Shown here: in pieces, positions 1 through 8,270 of the stretch
Layout: each line of letters begins with the position of its first letter
Numbering within the stretch: position 1 is the stretch's first letter
NCBI GenBank assembly: GCA_049999725.1
Contig: JBNGIS010039268.1
Location: forward strand, 1-22,082
Origin: Haplomitrium mnioides
Taxonomy: Eukaryota > Marchantiophyta > Haplomitriopsida > Calobryales
Length of the DNA stretch: 22,082 nucleotides
Direction of reading: 5' to 3'
Program-made: the position numbers and the translations under genes
Notes under the pieces: model-generated
What the model saw: the letters and a program-made list of their open reading frames with translations, nothing else
What the model was told of the DNA's origin: nothing
Database searches by the model: none

Positions 1-65
1 TCACAATTTTTCCCCAACAAAAAAGGTTCATGTTATGAGTAGCGTGTTTTTGGTTCAAAGTAGCG
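1..65 (+). repeat. Terminal fragment of the DUF7869-bearing repeat family (copy C, inverted)
   Basis: Read in reverse complement, these bases match the left ends of copy A (from 6701) and copy B (from 17650). The shared words include GGTTCAAAGTAGC at 52-64, a segment like GTTCATGTTATGAGTAGC before it, and the TCACAATTTT stretch at the window edge. The match stops at 64-65, and what follows resembles the LTR of element 1. The rest of this copy would lie left of the window. The strand is given as plus because copies A and B carry their gene on the minus strand and this copy is inverted relative to them. The identity rests on about 60 bp aligned by eye. Confidence 0.7.
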
Positions 66-175
66 ACTATTTATTGGTGTTTGAAATTTCTTTCTTGGTA
101 TTTGGTTAGTTGCTTGCTATACTAGCATTTGGTTAATTAACTCTATTTAGAGTTATCAGTGAGTTGTTACTCATT
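66..175 (+). repeat. 5' LTR remnant of element 1
   Basis: The stretch near 89-140 (TTTCTTGGTATTTGGTTAG and on through repeated ATTTGGTT words) resembles 4485-4600 in the 3' LTR, which has TTTCTTAACATTTGGTTGG at about 4489. Most of the LTR, including its promoter part, is missing because copy C ends at 65. The right limit is approximate: no clear primer-binding site was found, and gag-like coding begins near 203. The similarity is partial and was judged by eye. Confidence 0.45.
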
Positions 176-202
176 TGGAGTTTGTCTTTGACAAATGTAG
201 TC

Positions 203-815
203 ATGATTCAAGTAATGCAACAACAAATTGAACATCTTTCTTGCCTTTTAGAAGCTCAAATGCAAACAATAACATCTTTTCAAGAAGAATAGAATCATGT
301 GTTGTTTTCAAAGCCAAAAGCTTATCATGAGAAGAGAACTCTTGATGCAACTAAGATTTTTTTGTTTGATTGTGAGCAATACTTCAAAGCTACAAGAATA
401 TAATAGACAAGTTTTATTTGTAGTAAGTCAATTAGAAAGAGTTGCAAAAATTTAGAGGAGCTATTAAATAGAGTAAGCACAACATGGATTTATTCCTCAT
501 ATAAGTTCTTAGTGTGAGCTCAAGAATGCTATTATTTCAAGATCTAGGGCTCTAAATGCTCTCAAAATAGAGAGATATCGATTGGTAGAATTGAAACAAA
601 TTAGTACATTAAGAAGCTATATTACTCAATTTCAAAATATCATCAAGCAAATTCTCGATATGGGAGAATGAAAAATACTAGATAGATTTGTTTGGAGATT
701 GAAACCTCACATGAGGATGGAAGTGAAAATATGAGATCCTACTCAATTAGAAGAAGCAATTCATATAGTAGAGCGGTATGACTCATTGCTTGATATTACA
801 GAAGTTAGGTTTCTT
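203..815 (+). pseudogene. gag remnant, element 1
   Basis: This would encode the capsid-like Gag protein that packages retrotransposon RNA. A glutamine-rich start (MQQQIEHL) lies near 205, with an in-frame TAG near 290. Recognisable retrotransposon-gag words lie farther along: a QISTLRSYITQFQNII-like segment around 595-645, DRFVWRLKPHMRMEV around 680-725, and LEEAIHIVERYDSLL around 745-795. These match the usual end of the plant Ty3/gypsy gag core (LKPHIRREV, then AERYDSLL). Several stops, such as TGA near 669 and 728, break the frame. No CCHC zinc knuckle was found downstream. Confidence 0.7.
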
Positions 816-979
816 AACTACTCGAGAAACTTGTTGATAGCTTTATTTGTTCTAATTGAATTAAAAGCTTGACAATGATTTGAAGTGCATTGTTCCATCT
901 TGGTAGTATGATTGAAGAGCACTTTTGTAGAATGTTGGTAGGTTGTGAGTTATGAAATTTTCATGTCATTGCGTTTTGC

Positions 980-1260
980 TACAAGAATGAAAGAAAAAGT
1001 TATGCTTATCAAGGGAAGTTTGATGACTATGGTCGATGGCAAAAAACATGAGGTATTCAAAACTCAAAAGCTATTTCTTCTAAGGATTGAAAAAGAGTAT
1101 GTGTAATGTATACAATTCATAATTACACCTATACAATATTACATCATTTTTGACTTGCTTTGGCTAGAAGATCAGTCTACTTAGGTTGACCTAAAAAAAC
1201 AAAAAATTCAAGTTACTTTACAAGGTTAGCAATTTATTTTAGAGCATCTCACACTATTGG
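980..1260 (+). pseudogene. Aspartic protease remnant, element 1
   Basis: The retroviral-type protease would cleave the Gag-Pol polyprotein. A LIKGSL-like strand lies near 1005-1025 and FDLLWLEDQS at about 1145-1175, corresponding to the LGMPWLE segment that normally ends this domain. The catalytic Asp-Ser/Thr-Gly triad is not recognisable where it should be, so the copy is non-functional. A TAA near 1106 and a TAG near 1182 also interrupt it. The assignment depends on position between gag and RT as much as on sequence. Confidence 0.5.
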
Positions 1261-1379
1261 TTAAGATGCCTAAATCAATCGAGCATGATACTTTTATGGA
1301 GAAAGAGTTGTATGTCTTTGTTGTTTGGATCAAGCCCATCATGAACTTGAGTAAAGAGGGAGGGAAATCTGCGCCTACC

Positions 1380-2280
1380 TCAATGGTTGATAATATTTTG
1401 AAGGAGTTTTCAAATATGTTCTAGATGATTTGCAAAAGGGTTTACCAAATGAACGAGGAATCCTCCTTTTTATTGAGTTAATACAAGAAGTACTCCTTTT
1501 AGTCGGTTTATATATTGGTTGCCATCACAAATTTGGAAAGAGCTTTGTAAGACCTTGACGGATCTTTTTGAAAAATGATTTTATTCAACATAACACTTTG
1601 ATGTTCTTTGTACCAAAAAAGAATGGTGGTTTTTGCCATTGTATAGATTATCATAACTTGACAAAGCAAATAGTGAAGAATGCTTATCTTTTATATATAT
1701 TGATGATTTGTTGGATCAATTGAGTGGTGGACAATTCTTTTCCAAGTTAAATCTTCAAAAATGGTTATTGGCAAATTCATATCAAACCAAATGATAAGCT
1801 AAAGACAACTTTTTGCACAAGGTATGGACATTTTGGGTAGAAAGCTCTTACATTTGGGTACTACGACTTAGCCATATTCATGAATCAAATGTATTGAGTT
1901 TTTGATGGGTTATTGGATAAGTCAGTTTTGGCATGCTTGGATGATATCTTTATCTTTAGTAAAATTGAAGTTGAACATTGCTATCATCTCAAAGAAATAT
2001 TCCAAAGATTTTGCAATTGGAAGTTTTATTGTAAAAGATCCACGTGTGAATTTTAAAAGCAAGAGGTGACTTATCTAGGGTATAAAATGTCTACGAATGG
2101 CATCAAGAAGAAGGAAAAGAAAATTAAGGCTAGTGAAGAGTGGCTAACACCAAATGATGCAAAGGATGTTGGAGCCTTCAATAGATCGACAAGCTTTTAT
2201 AGACAACTCAGCCATTACTATACATATATTGCTGCACTATTTACAGATCTGTTAGGCAAGAAAGCCAAGCTTCAATAGAT
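1380..2280 (+). pseudogene. Reverse transcriptase remnant, element 1
   Basis: This polymerase domain would copy retrotransposon RNA into DNA. Visible motifs in order are FVPKKNGGFCHCIDYHNL at about 1608-1660, GGQFFSKLNLQ at about 1724-1758, and the catalytic box CLDDIFIF at 1934-1957 (family form YLDDILIY, with both aspartates kept). Next comes QEVTYLGYKMSTNGIK at about 2059-2107, and then the conserved stretch with SFYRQLSHYYTYIA that links to RNase H. Between roughly 1750 and 1930 the frame shifts and stops several times. It ends in an in-frame TAG near 2276. Confidence 0.85.
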
Positions 2281-2720
2281 TGCCAAAGAGCAAGCATCAT
2301 TTCAAAAACTCAAGAATCCAACCATATGATCAAAAAACACATTGTAAAGTTGATTTTGATACCTCTAATTTTGCTATTAGAAGAGTGTTACAGCAAAAGT
2401 TTGAGGATGGACTTCATCTAATTGCTTTCATGTCACATCGATTAAATGCAATAGAGAGAATATTTTGCAAGAGATAGAAAGAAACTTGCAATGGTTTATA
2501 CTACCAAGATTTGGTTGGAAACACTATTTTTTGAGAAAATTTGTTCTTTACGTACTGATCACAAGCCCTTGTTGCAATAACTTCACTTGGAAAATATGGC
2601 AAGTTGTCACCATTAATAGGAGGATCAATTACAACTCTTTGATATCAAGTTGGAATACAAGTTGAGAAGATTCCACATCATTATGGATGCATTGTCACAA
2701 AGACCGAATCATTGATTGAA
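2281..2720 (+). pseudogene. RNase H remnant, element 1
   Basis: The domain would degrade the RNA strand of the RNA-DNA hybrid. The RT-RNase H pattern VDFDTSNFAIRRVLQQ is visible near 2349-2396, followed by EDGLHLIAFMSHRLN at about 2403-2447, matching the Ty3/gypsy pattern DASDFAIGAVLQQ...HPIAFESRKL. After a frameshift near 2475, a LRTDHKPLLQ-like segment (about 2549-2578) marks the C-terminal part. A VDALSQRPN-like tail lies near 2685-2710. Breaks near 2475 and 2570 exclude function. Confidence 0.8.
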
Positions 2721-2889
2721 TAGATTGGAGACAGAAAATGTTAGTATATTGCATCTTGATGAGGCAAATAGTGAAGGTTATTAGCAAAAACTAGAAGAAA
2801 ATGCCTTCTTTAATCTTGTTTGCACACCACTAGCAGTAAAAGATAGTGAGTATTATATTTTTCTATTAGAGATGATATTTTCTATTAAA

Positions 2890-3430
2890 GTTATCAAATA
2901 TATGGTCCATAAAATGCTATGCTTTGTATGGACCATTTACAAAAGCACTTAATATTCCAATCTTAGGGCATCTTGGAGTAGACAAGACTATGGAGATGCT
3001 TCAACGCACTTGGTGGTGGCTAAACATAGCTCAAGATGCATGTTGTTTTGTTTGTTCTTGTGAAAGTTGTCAACAAAAAAAGGTCTCAAGTGCAAAACTA
3101 TCTAGACTTCTTCAACCACTACCAATTACCACTTAGCACCAATTGTGGACATAGTGGATGCTCTACAATTATAAAAAAATTACCTTGATATTTTCTTTGG
3201 CTATCTTAAAATGCCCAAGATATTAATATCAATGGAAAGTTTTGGCGAGAGTTGTTTAAGCTTTTGAATACCAAGCTATCTATGTCTACAGTTTATTATC
3301 CTCAAATAGATGGTCAAGTAGAGCACGCTAACTGCATTGTGGAGGATATGCTTCAAGCATTTATTAATGTTCATCATAATAATTGGGAAGTTTCTTACCA
3401 GATGTGAAGTTTGCTTACAACAACTCCAAA
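2890..3430 (+). pseudogene. Integrase remnant with collapsed catalytic core, element 1
   Basis: Integrase would insert the element's DNA into the genome. The zinc-binding part is visible as GHLGVDKTMEMLQRTWWW (about 2958-3019), followed by CESCQQKK with the paired cysteines (about 3061-3084). The end of the core is visible as VYYPQIDGQVEHAN (about 3292-3333), keeping the glutamate of the D-D-E triad, then VEDMLQAF. The stretch between them is only about 160 bp, where more than 300 bp is usual, and the segment around the second catalytic aspartate is missing. The core therefore carries an internal deletion as well as stops. Confidence 0.8.
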
Positions 3431-3589
3431 TAAGCAAGTACTAGATTTCTCTTTTCTTTCTTTATTTGGATCAACATCCTCTAGTTCTTCATGGTTTTAT
3501 TTTTTTCCTTTCTCTTCTAATATTCTCATTATTTCTATCTTTTTTATCTTCTTCTTTGCAATATATTTATAACCATCTTGTTATTGCTC

Positions 3590-3960
3590 AAAATTGGCAA
3601 AAAAATATGCTAATAAGCATCATCACAATTTCTCTTATGTTTTAGATGACCAAGTTATGATCTCTACTCATGATCTTCCCTTGTCTTTACACACTCAAGT
3701 CCATAAGTTGTCTCCAACTTTAATTGATTATTTTTCTATTTCGGAAGTTATTTCTCTAGTTGCTTACAAGCTTGAAATTTCTCTCCATATAATGATTCAT
3801 CATGTGTTCTAAATGTCTAAATTTTAAATTTTTCTTAGTTCATCTTCTTTTCTAAATCGTGCTCTAAATTTCTCCTTATGCTATAGTTCTTGATGATCAT
3901 GAAGAATATGAAGTGGTTTGCATTTTAATAAAATGAGATTTCAAGTAAGAATGACATCTA
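3590..3960 (+). pseudogene. Integrase C-terminal / possible chromodomain remnant, element 1
   Basis: Residues such as VLDDQVMISTHDLPL (near 3640-3680) fit the GDxVWLSTxNLxL motif that follows the integrase core in plant Ty3/gypsy elements. The FISEVIS and KLEISLHIMIHHVF parts (to 3812) fit the GPFxI..V....Y.L.LP....IHPVFHVS motif. A DDHEEYEVVCIL segment near 3890-3930 resembles the start of a chromodomain, which in chromoviruses steers insertion to marked chromatin. The 150 bp before 3590 are CT-rich simple sequence, perhaps an insertion. The chromodomain itself is not convincing here. Confidence 0.6.
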
Positions 3961-4183
3961 TAAGTTTAATATATGGTTTTTTATGAAAGTGTATTTGCTT
4001 CGTGATGCTACTTAGAAGCCTTGTTTAAACTTTAAGTATACACAAAGTGATCTTTGGTTTTTTTATCATGGTGGTCACAACAAAGACGTCATTAAATTAG
4101 AAGATAATTATTATATAATAGTATAAGTATGATGTTGTGTTATAAGAAAGCAAAGAGATCACTTTTAGGGTAGAGGGTCACTT

Positions 4184-4192
4184 TTAGGGTTT
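4184..4192 (+). promoter_or_regulatory. Telo-box-like motif in the element 1 LTR
   Basis: TTAGGGTTT is the complement of the plant telo-box AAACCCTAA, which telomere-repeat-binding proteins recognise in promoters and Polycomb targets (established knowledge). It lies inside one of the LTR direct repeats, and a neighbour at 4159 has the partial form TTTTAGGGT. Binding is inferred from the motif only. Confidence 0.35.
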
Positions 4193-4396
4193 GAAATTCT
4201 TTCAATGAAGTGGCATAAAGTTATATGTCTTTGAAGTTACTTTTAGTCCAGTGGTATGATGTCACTTTTAGAGTTGAAATGGGATAAGATTACTTGATCT
4301 TGAAGTTAATTTTACAAAAATATGATAAGATCAATTTTAGAGTCGAAGTGGAAGTATTTGTAAGCAAATAAAGTAGGATAATACCTTCTTCTCAAG

Positions 4397-4405
4397 TATA
4401 AATAG
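4397..4405 (+). promoter_or_regulatory. TATA box of the element 1 LTR promoter
   Basis: TATAAATAG is a near-perfect plant TATA box, in the expected middle part of the LTR. The sequence about 30 bp downstream (CCCAACTCC near 4418) would be the transcription start region. The matching part of the 5' LTR has been lost at the window's left edge, so this promoter would only drive read-out into element 2 and beyond. Confidence 0.55.
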
Positions 4406-4624
4406 AAGAGATTCATTGCCCAACTCCTTATTTCAGAGTTCATCTCAATTGGTTTAAGCTTTTGTTTGTGTCCTTTTCGTAGGACTGTTTTTCTTAACAT
4501 TTGGTTGGTTGTTTGTCATATTTACATTTGGATTGCTTTTGTTGCTATTTGGTTGGTATCTTCAAATTGGCATTTGGTTGATTGCTTGCTCTAAACCCAA
4601 AACCATCTTTATCAAAAACACCAT

Positions 4625-5141
4625 TGTAACATTATGCACACATACTTTACACATACAAGTAAGCATAGGAATAGTGTATAAAAAACTTCCAAAACCCATA
4701 AGGCAAGAGATGTCAAACACAACACTCTACATTCTTTATATACTAGATAGAAAGCACTTTGCTTACATAAGTGGAGAAGCCCCATTGTTTCTTTTTCTAT
4801 CCTACTCTATTTGATCCACTATTTTATCTCTCTCTCACTGATTGGACCACCATTTACTTTCATTCTTCTTTTGCTACATGTTTTTATCTCTAGAACCTTC
4901 CATTTGCTTTAATCTTCTACTTGCTATGTGTCTTTGTCCTCTTCTAAAGTAGTTCTTCTAGAATTTCTCTTTCACTTTAATTTAATTCATTGACTTTCAC
5001 TCCTCTTGCCATGTGTTATTCTCTCTATAATAGCAACCGCTTTTTGATACTATAAGTAAGATACTAGCTTTCTAGATATAGTTGCTTCTATATCTTTTTT
5101 TATTGTTAGTTATTGCTAACCAAAATTTAGTGCCCGTTACA
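4625..5141 (-). repeat. 3' LTR of element 2 (517 bp)
   Basis: On the minus strand it begins TGTAACGGGCACTAA at 5141 and ends GTTACA at 4625, giving a TGTAAC...GTTACA inverted terminal repeat. It aligns along its length with the LTRs of element 3, including the TATA region, GTAAGCAAAGTG, the CATCTCTT(A/G)CCTT words and the final GTGT(G/A)... stretch before GTTACA. The shared similarity stops at GTTACA in both elements, which supports that end. The bases outside (ACCAT at 4620-4624) belong to element 1 sequence. Confidence 0.8.
4734..4742 (-). promoter_or_regulatory. TATA box in the element 2 LTR
   Basis: On the minus strand this reads TATATAAAG, the same motif in the same LTR position as 13695-13703 and 17365-17373 of element 3. 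Conservation in three LTR copies supports a real promoter element. Transcripts from this copy would run toward lower coordinates into element 1. Confidence 0.5.
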
Positions 5142-5142
5142 A

Positions 5143-5156
5143 TCCTCCCTTTTCTT
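5143..5156 (-). other. Polypurine tract of element 2
   Basis: The minus strand reads AAGAAAAGGGAGGA, then T, then the LTR start TGTAAC. A purine run directly upstream of the 3' LTR is the plus-strand DNA primer site in LTR retrotransposons. Element 3 has the matching tract at 16910-16922. Confidence 0.75.
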
Positions 5157-5830
5157 AAGAGGCAACATTCGTGGTGCAAGTGAGAGAGTTCTCAAAGAGT
5201 AGCTTCATAAAAAAGTAGCTTTTATAACAAATCGAATATTCCACGATACCCACAGCAATATGTACAATTCTTCAAGAGTTGTTCCATCTCAAATTCTTCA
5301 TGATCATCAATAAAAACCATGTGGTGGAGAGGGTTTTTGAGTCTAAGTGAAGGTGGTAGAGCAAGGTGCAAAAGTACATAACAAAGAGACATGAAAAGCT
5401 CGATGAATCTTTATGTAGAAGGTAAAACCAATTGATAGACCAATTCATCGATACCATCATAAATTCAAAATGGTCCAATAAAATGATTGGAGAGCTTACA
5501 AGAGTAAAACAAAGAAATATTGGAAGTAGAGAGCCACATTTGGTCATCTACAACAAAGGTCACATCACAACAATGAGCATTAACATATTGTTTATGGCAA
5601 TTATGAGCAACTTCAAGTTTTTGCTTGGTATGTTGGATGACGTGGTGTAGACGATGGAAAAAACCATTGGCAATTAGATTCCTAGAGGTCGATGCAAGTT
5701 GAAGACAAGATAGAATGGTTGGATGCTCACCATACATCAAAAGAAAAGGTGTGGCTCATGTGGAGTTGTTGATGGAGTTATTGTAAGAAAACTCCAGAAG
5801 TGGTAGCAACCAATCTCATTCTTTTTTTTA
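5157..5830 (-). pseudogene. Integrase C-terminal region and chromodomain remnant, element 2
   Basis: Read downward, FLLMYGEHPTILSCLQLASTS (from about 5752) is the conserved end-of-core motif shared with element 3 near 16310-16375. VTFVVDDQMWLSTSNISLFYSCKLSNHFIGPF (to 5465) is the integrase C-terminal domain, which packs the DNA and links to the chromodomain. Farther down, FEMEQLL-like and EYSICYKS words near 5195-5300 correspond to the chromodomain EYLVCWKGYP of element 3. That domain reads methylated histone tails in chromoviruses. Frameshifts near 5465 and 5270 and several stops break it. Confidence 0.75.
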
Positions 5831-6440
5831 TTCCAAGGTAAAAGCCCGCAACATATCTTCAATAGTGGGGTTAGTCTATTCAATTTGACCATCTAACTCA
5901 AGATCATAAACAATAAACATGGCAAGTTTGGTCTTGAGAAGACCAAATAAAGTGCACCAAAACGTGCTGGTGAATTGAGTACATTGGTAAAAAATAATAA
6001 CTTTGGAGATACCATAATGAGAGTAGATTGCTTTCAAATAAATTTGTGCTAACTTAAGTGCTATAATTGATTTGGTAGTTGGATGAACATGGATTATCCA
6101 TGCTCACATGTTTTCATCGTCAATTGAAGATATGCATCGATTGTATAAACACCCATATTTAAAATTGGTAGCTTTGTTTTGTTGACAAGCCAAACAACTC
6201 CAAACATATGCCTCTACATCCTCATGCATCTTAGGCCAATAATAAACTCGTTGAAGATTGTCCAAAGTCTTCTCAATTCCAACATGTCCACCAATTGTGG
6301 GAACATATACTTCATACAAAACCTGAGAGCGAAACTTAATATTATTATGAACCCATACCTTGTCTTGGAAGAAAATCAATTCTCTCAACTCTATTACCAA
6401 TTTCTTTTATTGTGCAGTAATGATATCTTTAACTTTCTTT
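5831..6440 (-). pseudogene. Integrase remnant with deletion in the core, element 2
   Basis: The zinc-binding domain is well kept in one frame from 6400 to 6104: FFQDKVWV, GGHVGIEKTLDNLQRVYYWPKMHEDVEA and CLACQQNK with both cysteines. It keeps the YYW tryptophan that is a stop in element 3. Next to it, ISSIDDENM runs almost straight into a HVHPTTKS-like segment. Compared with element 3 (about 15860-15975), most of the stretch holding the first catalytic aspartate is gone. The later core is present: YSHYGISKVII near 6000 and DGQIE near 5890, keeping the glutamate but followed by a stop. The integrase is inactive. Confidence 0.8.
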
Positions 6441-6697
6441 GTTGCAGCCAACATTTTTGTCCACCAAGTATAATGAATTGTGATTTCTCACAAAATTTTT
6501 GGTTGAAGCATGTGGGTCAGAGCATCTACAATTTGACATTTTCCATATATTTAAACCATATTTATATGGAATATGTTATCACCACTTTTTGCTCTTTTTG
6601 AAAATCTAGAAAGATTGGAGGTTTCATATCAGTTTTGACGATCAACTCCTTATCACCTAGATAATGCTTCCAATGCTTGTTTGATAACATAATCAAC
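6441..6697 (-). pseudogene. End of RNase H and connection to integrase, element 2
   Basis: The minus strand matches element 3 from about 15290 to 15600. It holds an AAGCATTGGAAGCATTAT word near 6665-6685, a GATAAGGAGTT word near 6650, and an adenine-rich tail with CRCSDPHAS-like residues near 6510 (element 3: CRCLDPHAS). About 60 bp are replaced or rearranged between 6545 and 6600. The homology ends at 6690-6697, at the border of repeat copy A. Confidence 0.65.
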
Positions 6698-6926
6698 ATC
6701 TGCTACTTTGAACCCAGAATTGGCTACTCAAAACATGAACTTTTTGTTTTCAAGAAAAAACGTAGTTTTTGAGCTCAAAAAACAAAGAAAACGAGGTTAC
6801 TTTTTAAAACAAAAACTACGTGAGTTTTTTAGCTTCATTTTTTGCCATTTAAACAAGCATAACAGAGCGAGAGTCAATATAATTATGCAAAATCAAACAA
6901 TATTCTTAGTTTTTATGAAAATATTA

Positions 6927-7026
6927 NNNNNNNNNNNNNNNNNNNNNNNNNNNNNNNNNNNNNNNNNNNNNNNNNNNNNNNNNNNNNNNNNNNNNNNNNN
7001 NNNNNNNNNNNNNNNNNNNNNNNNNN
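6927..7026. other. Assembly gap (100 N)
   Basis: There are exactly 100 unknown bases, the conventional placeholder for a gap of unknown size. Copy B is continuous across the equivalent place. Base 6926 corresponds to about 17875 and base 7027 to about 17930, so the real missing sequence is probably near 54 bp. Confidence 0.9.
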
Positions 7027-8270
7027 CTTGAACTTATCATTGATTACATTTCAAAGCCAAAAAATTCAAAATATACCTCAAAATAAGTTATTTCAAAATA
7101 AATTTGGTTGCACAAACTCTATGTGCCTAACTTATTTTTGGGAAACAAAATAGAAAACATGAGGAAATCACCCAAACAGACTAGAAGTCAAGAGAATGAG
7201 TTTGGAGTTGTAGACACAATAGCCAACAAAACAAAACATTGCATGGATTTTGGAGCCCTATTTTCAAGTTCAAGCAAGAAAGAATATTTTTTTTGTAGTT
7301 GAAAATCCATGCGCGAAAAGATTAAAGTCGTCATATTTTTTAAAGTCTCAGCAATTGAAATCATTTTCAATTCAAAGAATCATGTACACAATGGAGTCAT
7401 AGTTCAGAATCAAAAAGGAAATAACTTTATAGATTTACTTCAGAGTGCAAACAAGCAACATCTCCAAGCTTTGACCAGAGTTTCCCGCACAAAAGGTTTT
7501 GAGTTCTATAAGAGAGTCTTTGAGTGGTGTAGAATCTAAATTATACACGGTGGTCATTTTATGTAGAAGCTTCAGGGTTGTATATCATATTTAGTACGTG
7601 CAAAAGGCTTGGACTTCCAAACAAAAGTCTATGCACATATGGGAATCCGAGCTCAACATCTGAAAACTTGGCAACAAAGACTATGTTGAGTCTAGGTTGA
7701 AGTTCCGCAATAGAGTCTTTGCAGACATGAGGTTTTGACTTGTGCATCAAAGTTCATGCATGCATAGGGTTTAGACCTCAACATATGAGTATAAATGTGT
7801 TTAAGATTCTTTTTTCGCAACATTTCTAGACACGCTAAAGATTCCGTCATTTGATTTGAAATCTAAAAGTAAAAGAGGTACAAAGCTCTACATTAGAGTC
7901 AAAGTAGGCTAAAGGTTTCAAGTTTTACATCAAAGTCCTTACAAACAAAAGATTAAGTAGCAATTTGGGCAGACGCTTTAGCGATACCAAAACATTGAAC
8001 TCTTTTAACAAACACTGAAGAAGGTAATAATATAGTTACATTTTGGATCAACAAGTATCTCACAAACCAAATGAAGGTAATAATTAAATGTTTAAGTTTC
8101 ATTTAAAGAAGATAAAAATGAACTTGGAATGTTTTACACTAAAAAGTTCAAGATGGCATATAAATTCAAGACATTTCTTGATATCATTCTCATGTACTTT
8201 ACAAAATAATAAACTTAAACTACAAAATAAACTCAAAGTATACAATAAACAATAAGGTTTCTTATTGACT
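7027..8270. repeat. Non-coding 3' flank of the DUF7869-like gene, copy A
   Basis: This lies downstream of the minus-strand gene. I see no real coding sequence here: the short frames are not shared with copy B in a reading-frame-preserving way. It matches 17930-19170 of copy B block by block, for example around 7440-7560 and 18345-18420, and 7600-7660 and 18525-18570. It holds one unit of a 52-bp repeat (about 7609-7660) that is doubled in copy B, plus palindromic words such as TCTATGCACATATGGGA at 7628. It could include a 3' UTR. Confidence 0.55.

Larger units (their letters stand above)
66..4624 (+). mobile_element. Ty3/gypsy LTR retrotransposon, element 1 (decayed)
   Basis: Remnants of all expected domains occur in the usual Ty3/gypsy order on the plus strand: gag, protease, RT, RNase H, integrase, integrase C-terminal region, then an LTR. 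Integrase after RNase H separates it from Ty1/copia. Every domain is broken by stops and frameshifts, so the element is old. Its sequence is clearly different from elements 2 and 3, so it is another family. Its 5' LTR is cut by repeat copy C at the left. At the right, the LTR of element 2 begins at 4625 inside or just after its 3' LTR. Both outer limits are therefore junctions with other repeats, not verified element ends. Confidence 0.85.
4080..4624 (+). repeat. 3' LTR of element 1 (boundaries approximate)
   Basis: This non-coding stretch follows the pol remnants of element 1 and has LTR features. Direct repeats of TCACTTTTAGGGT or close variants start at 4159, 4178, 4237, 4262 and 4331. A TATA box lies at 4397. 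A downstream part (about 4485-4600) repeats the ATTTGGTTGGTTG words seen in the left LTR remnant. The left edge was not determined: no clean polypurine tract plus TG was found. The right edge at 4624 is where the LTR of element 2 starts. Confidence 0.5.
4625..6697 (-). mobile_element. Ty3/gypsy retrotransposon, element 2 (3' half only)
   Basis: This minus-strand element is in the same family as element 3: coding words, polypurine tract and LTR match throughout. Read from 6697 down to 4625 it has the end of RNase H, integrase, integrase C-terminal region, a chromodomain remnant, a polypurine tract and the 3' LTR. Its 5' half is absent: similarity to element 3 stops at about 6690-6697, equivalent to element 3 near 15290, exactly where repeat copy A begins. 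It reads as an element truncated or split by copy A. No continuation was found on the far side of copy A within the window. Confidence 0.85.

Noticed and set aside
4509-4814. 101-residue open frame on the plus strand
   Set aside because: It crosses the LTR junction between elements 1 and 2 and has no domain; its hydrophobic look comes from T-rich LTR sequence.
6179-6601. 140-residue plus-strand frame
   Set aside because: It is antisense to the well-matched integrase and RNase H end of element 2.
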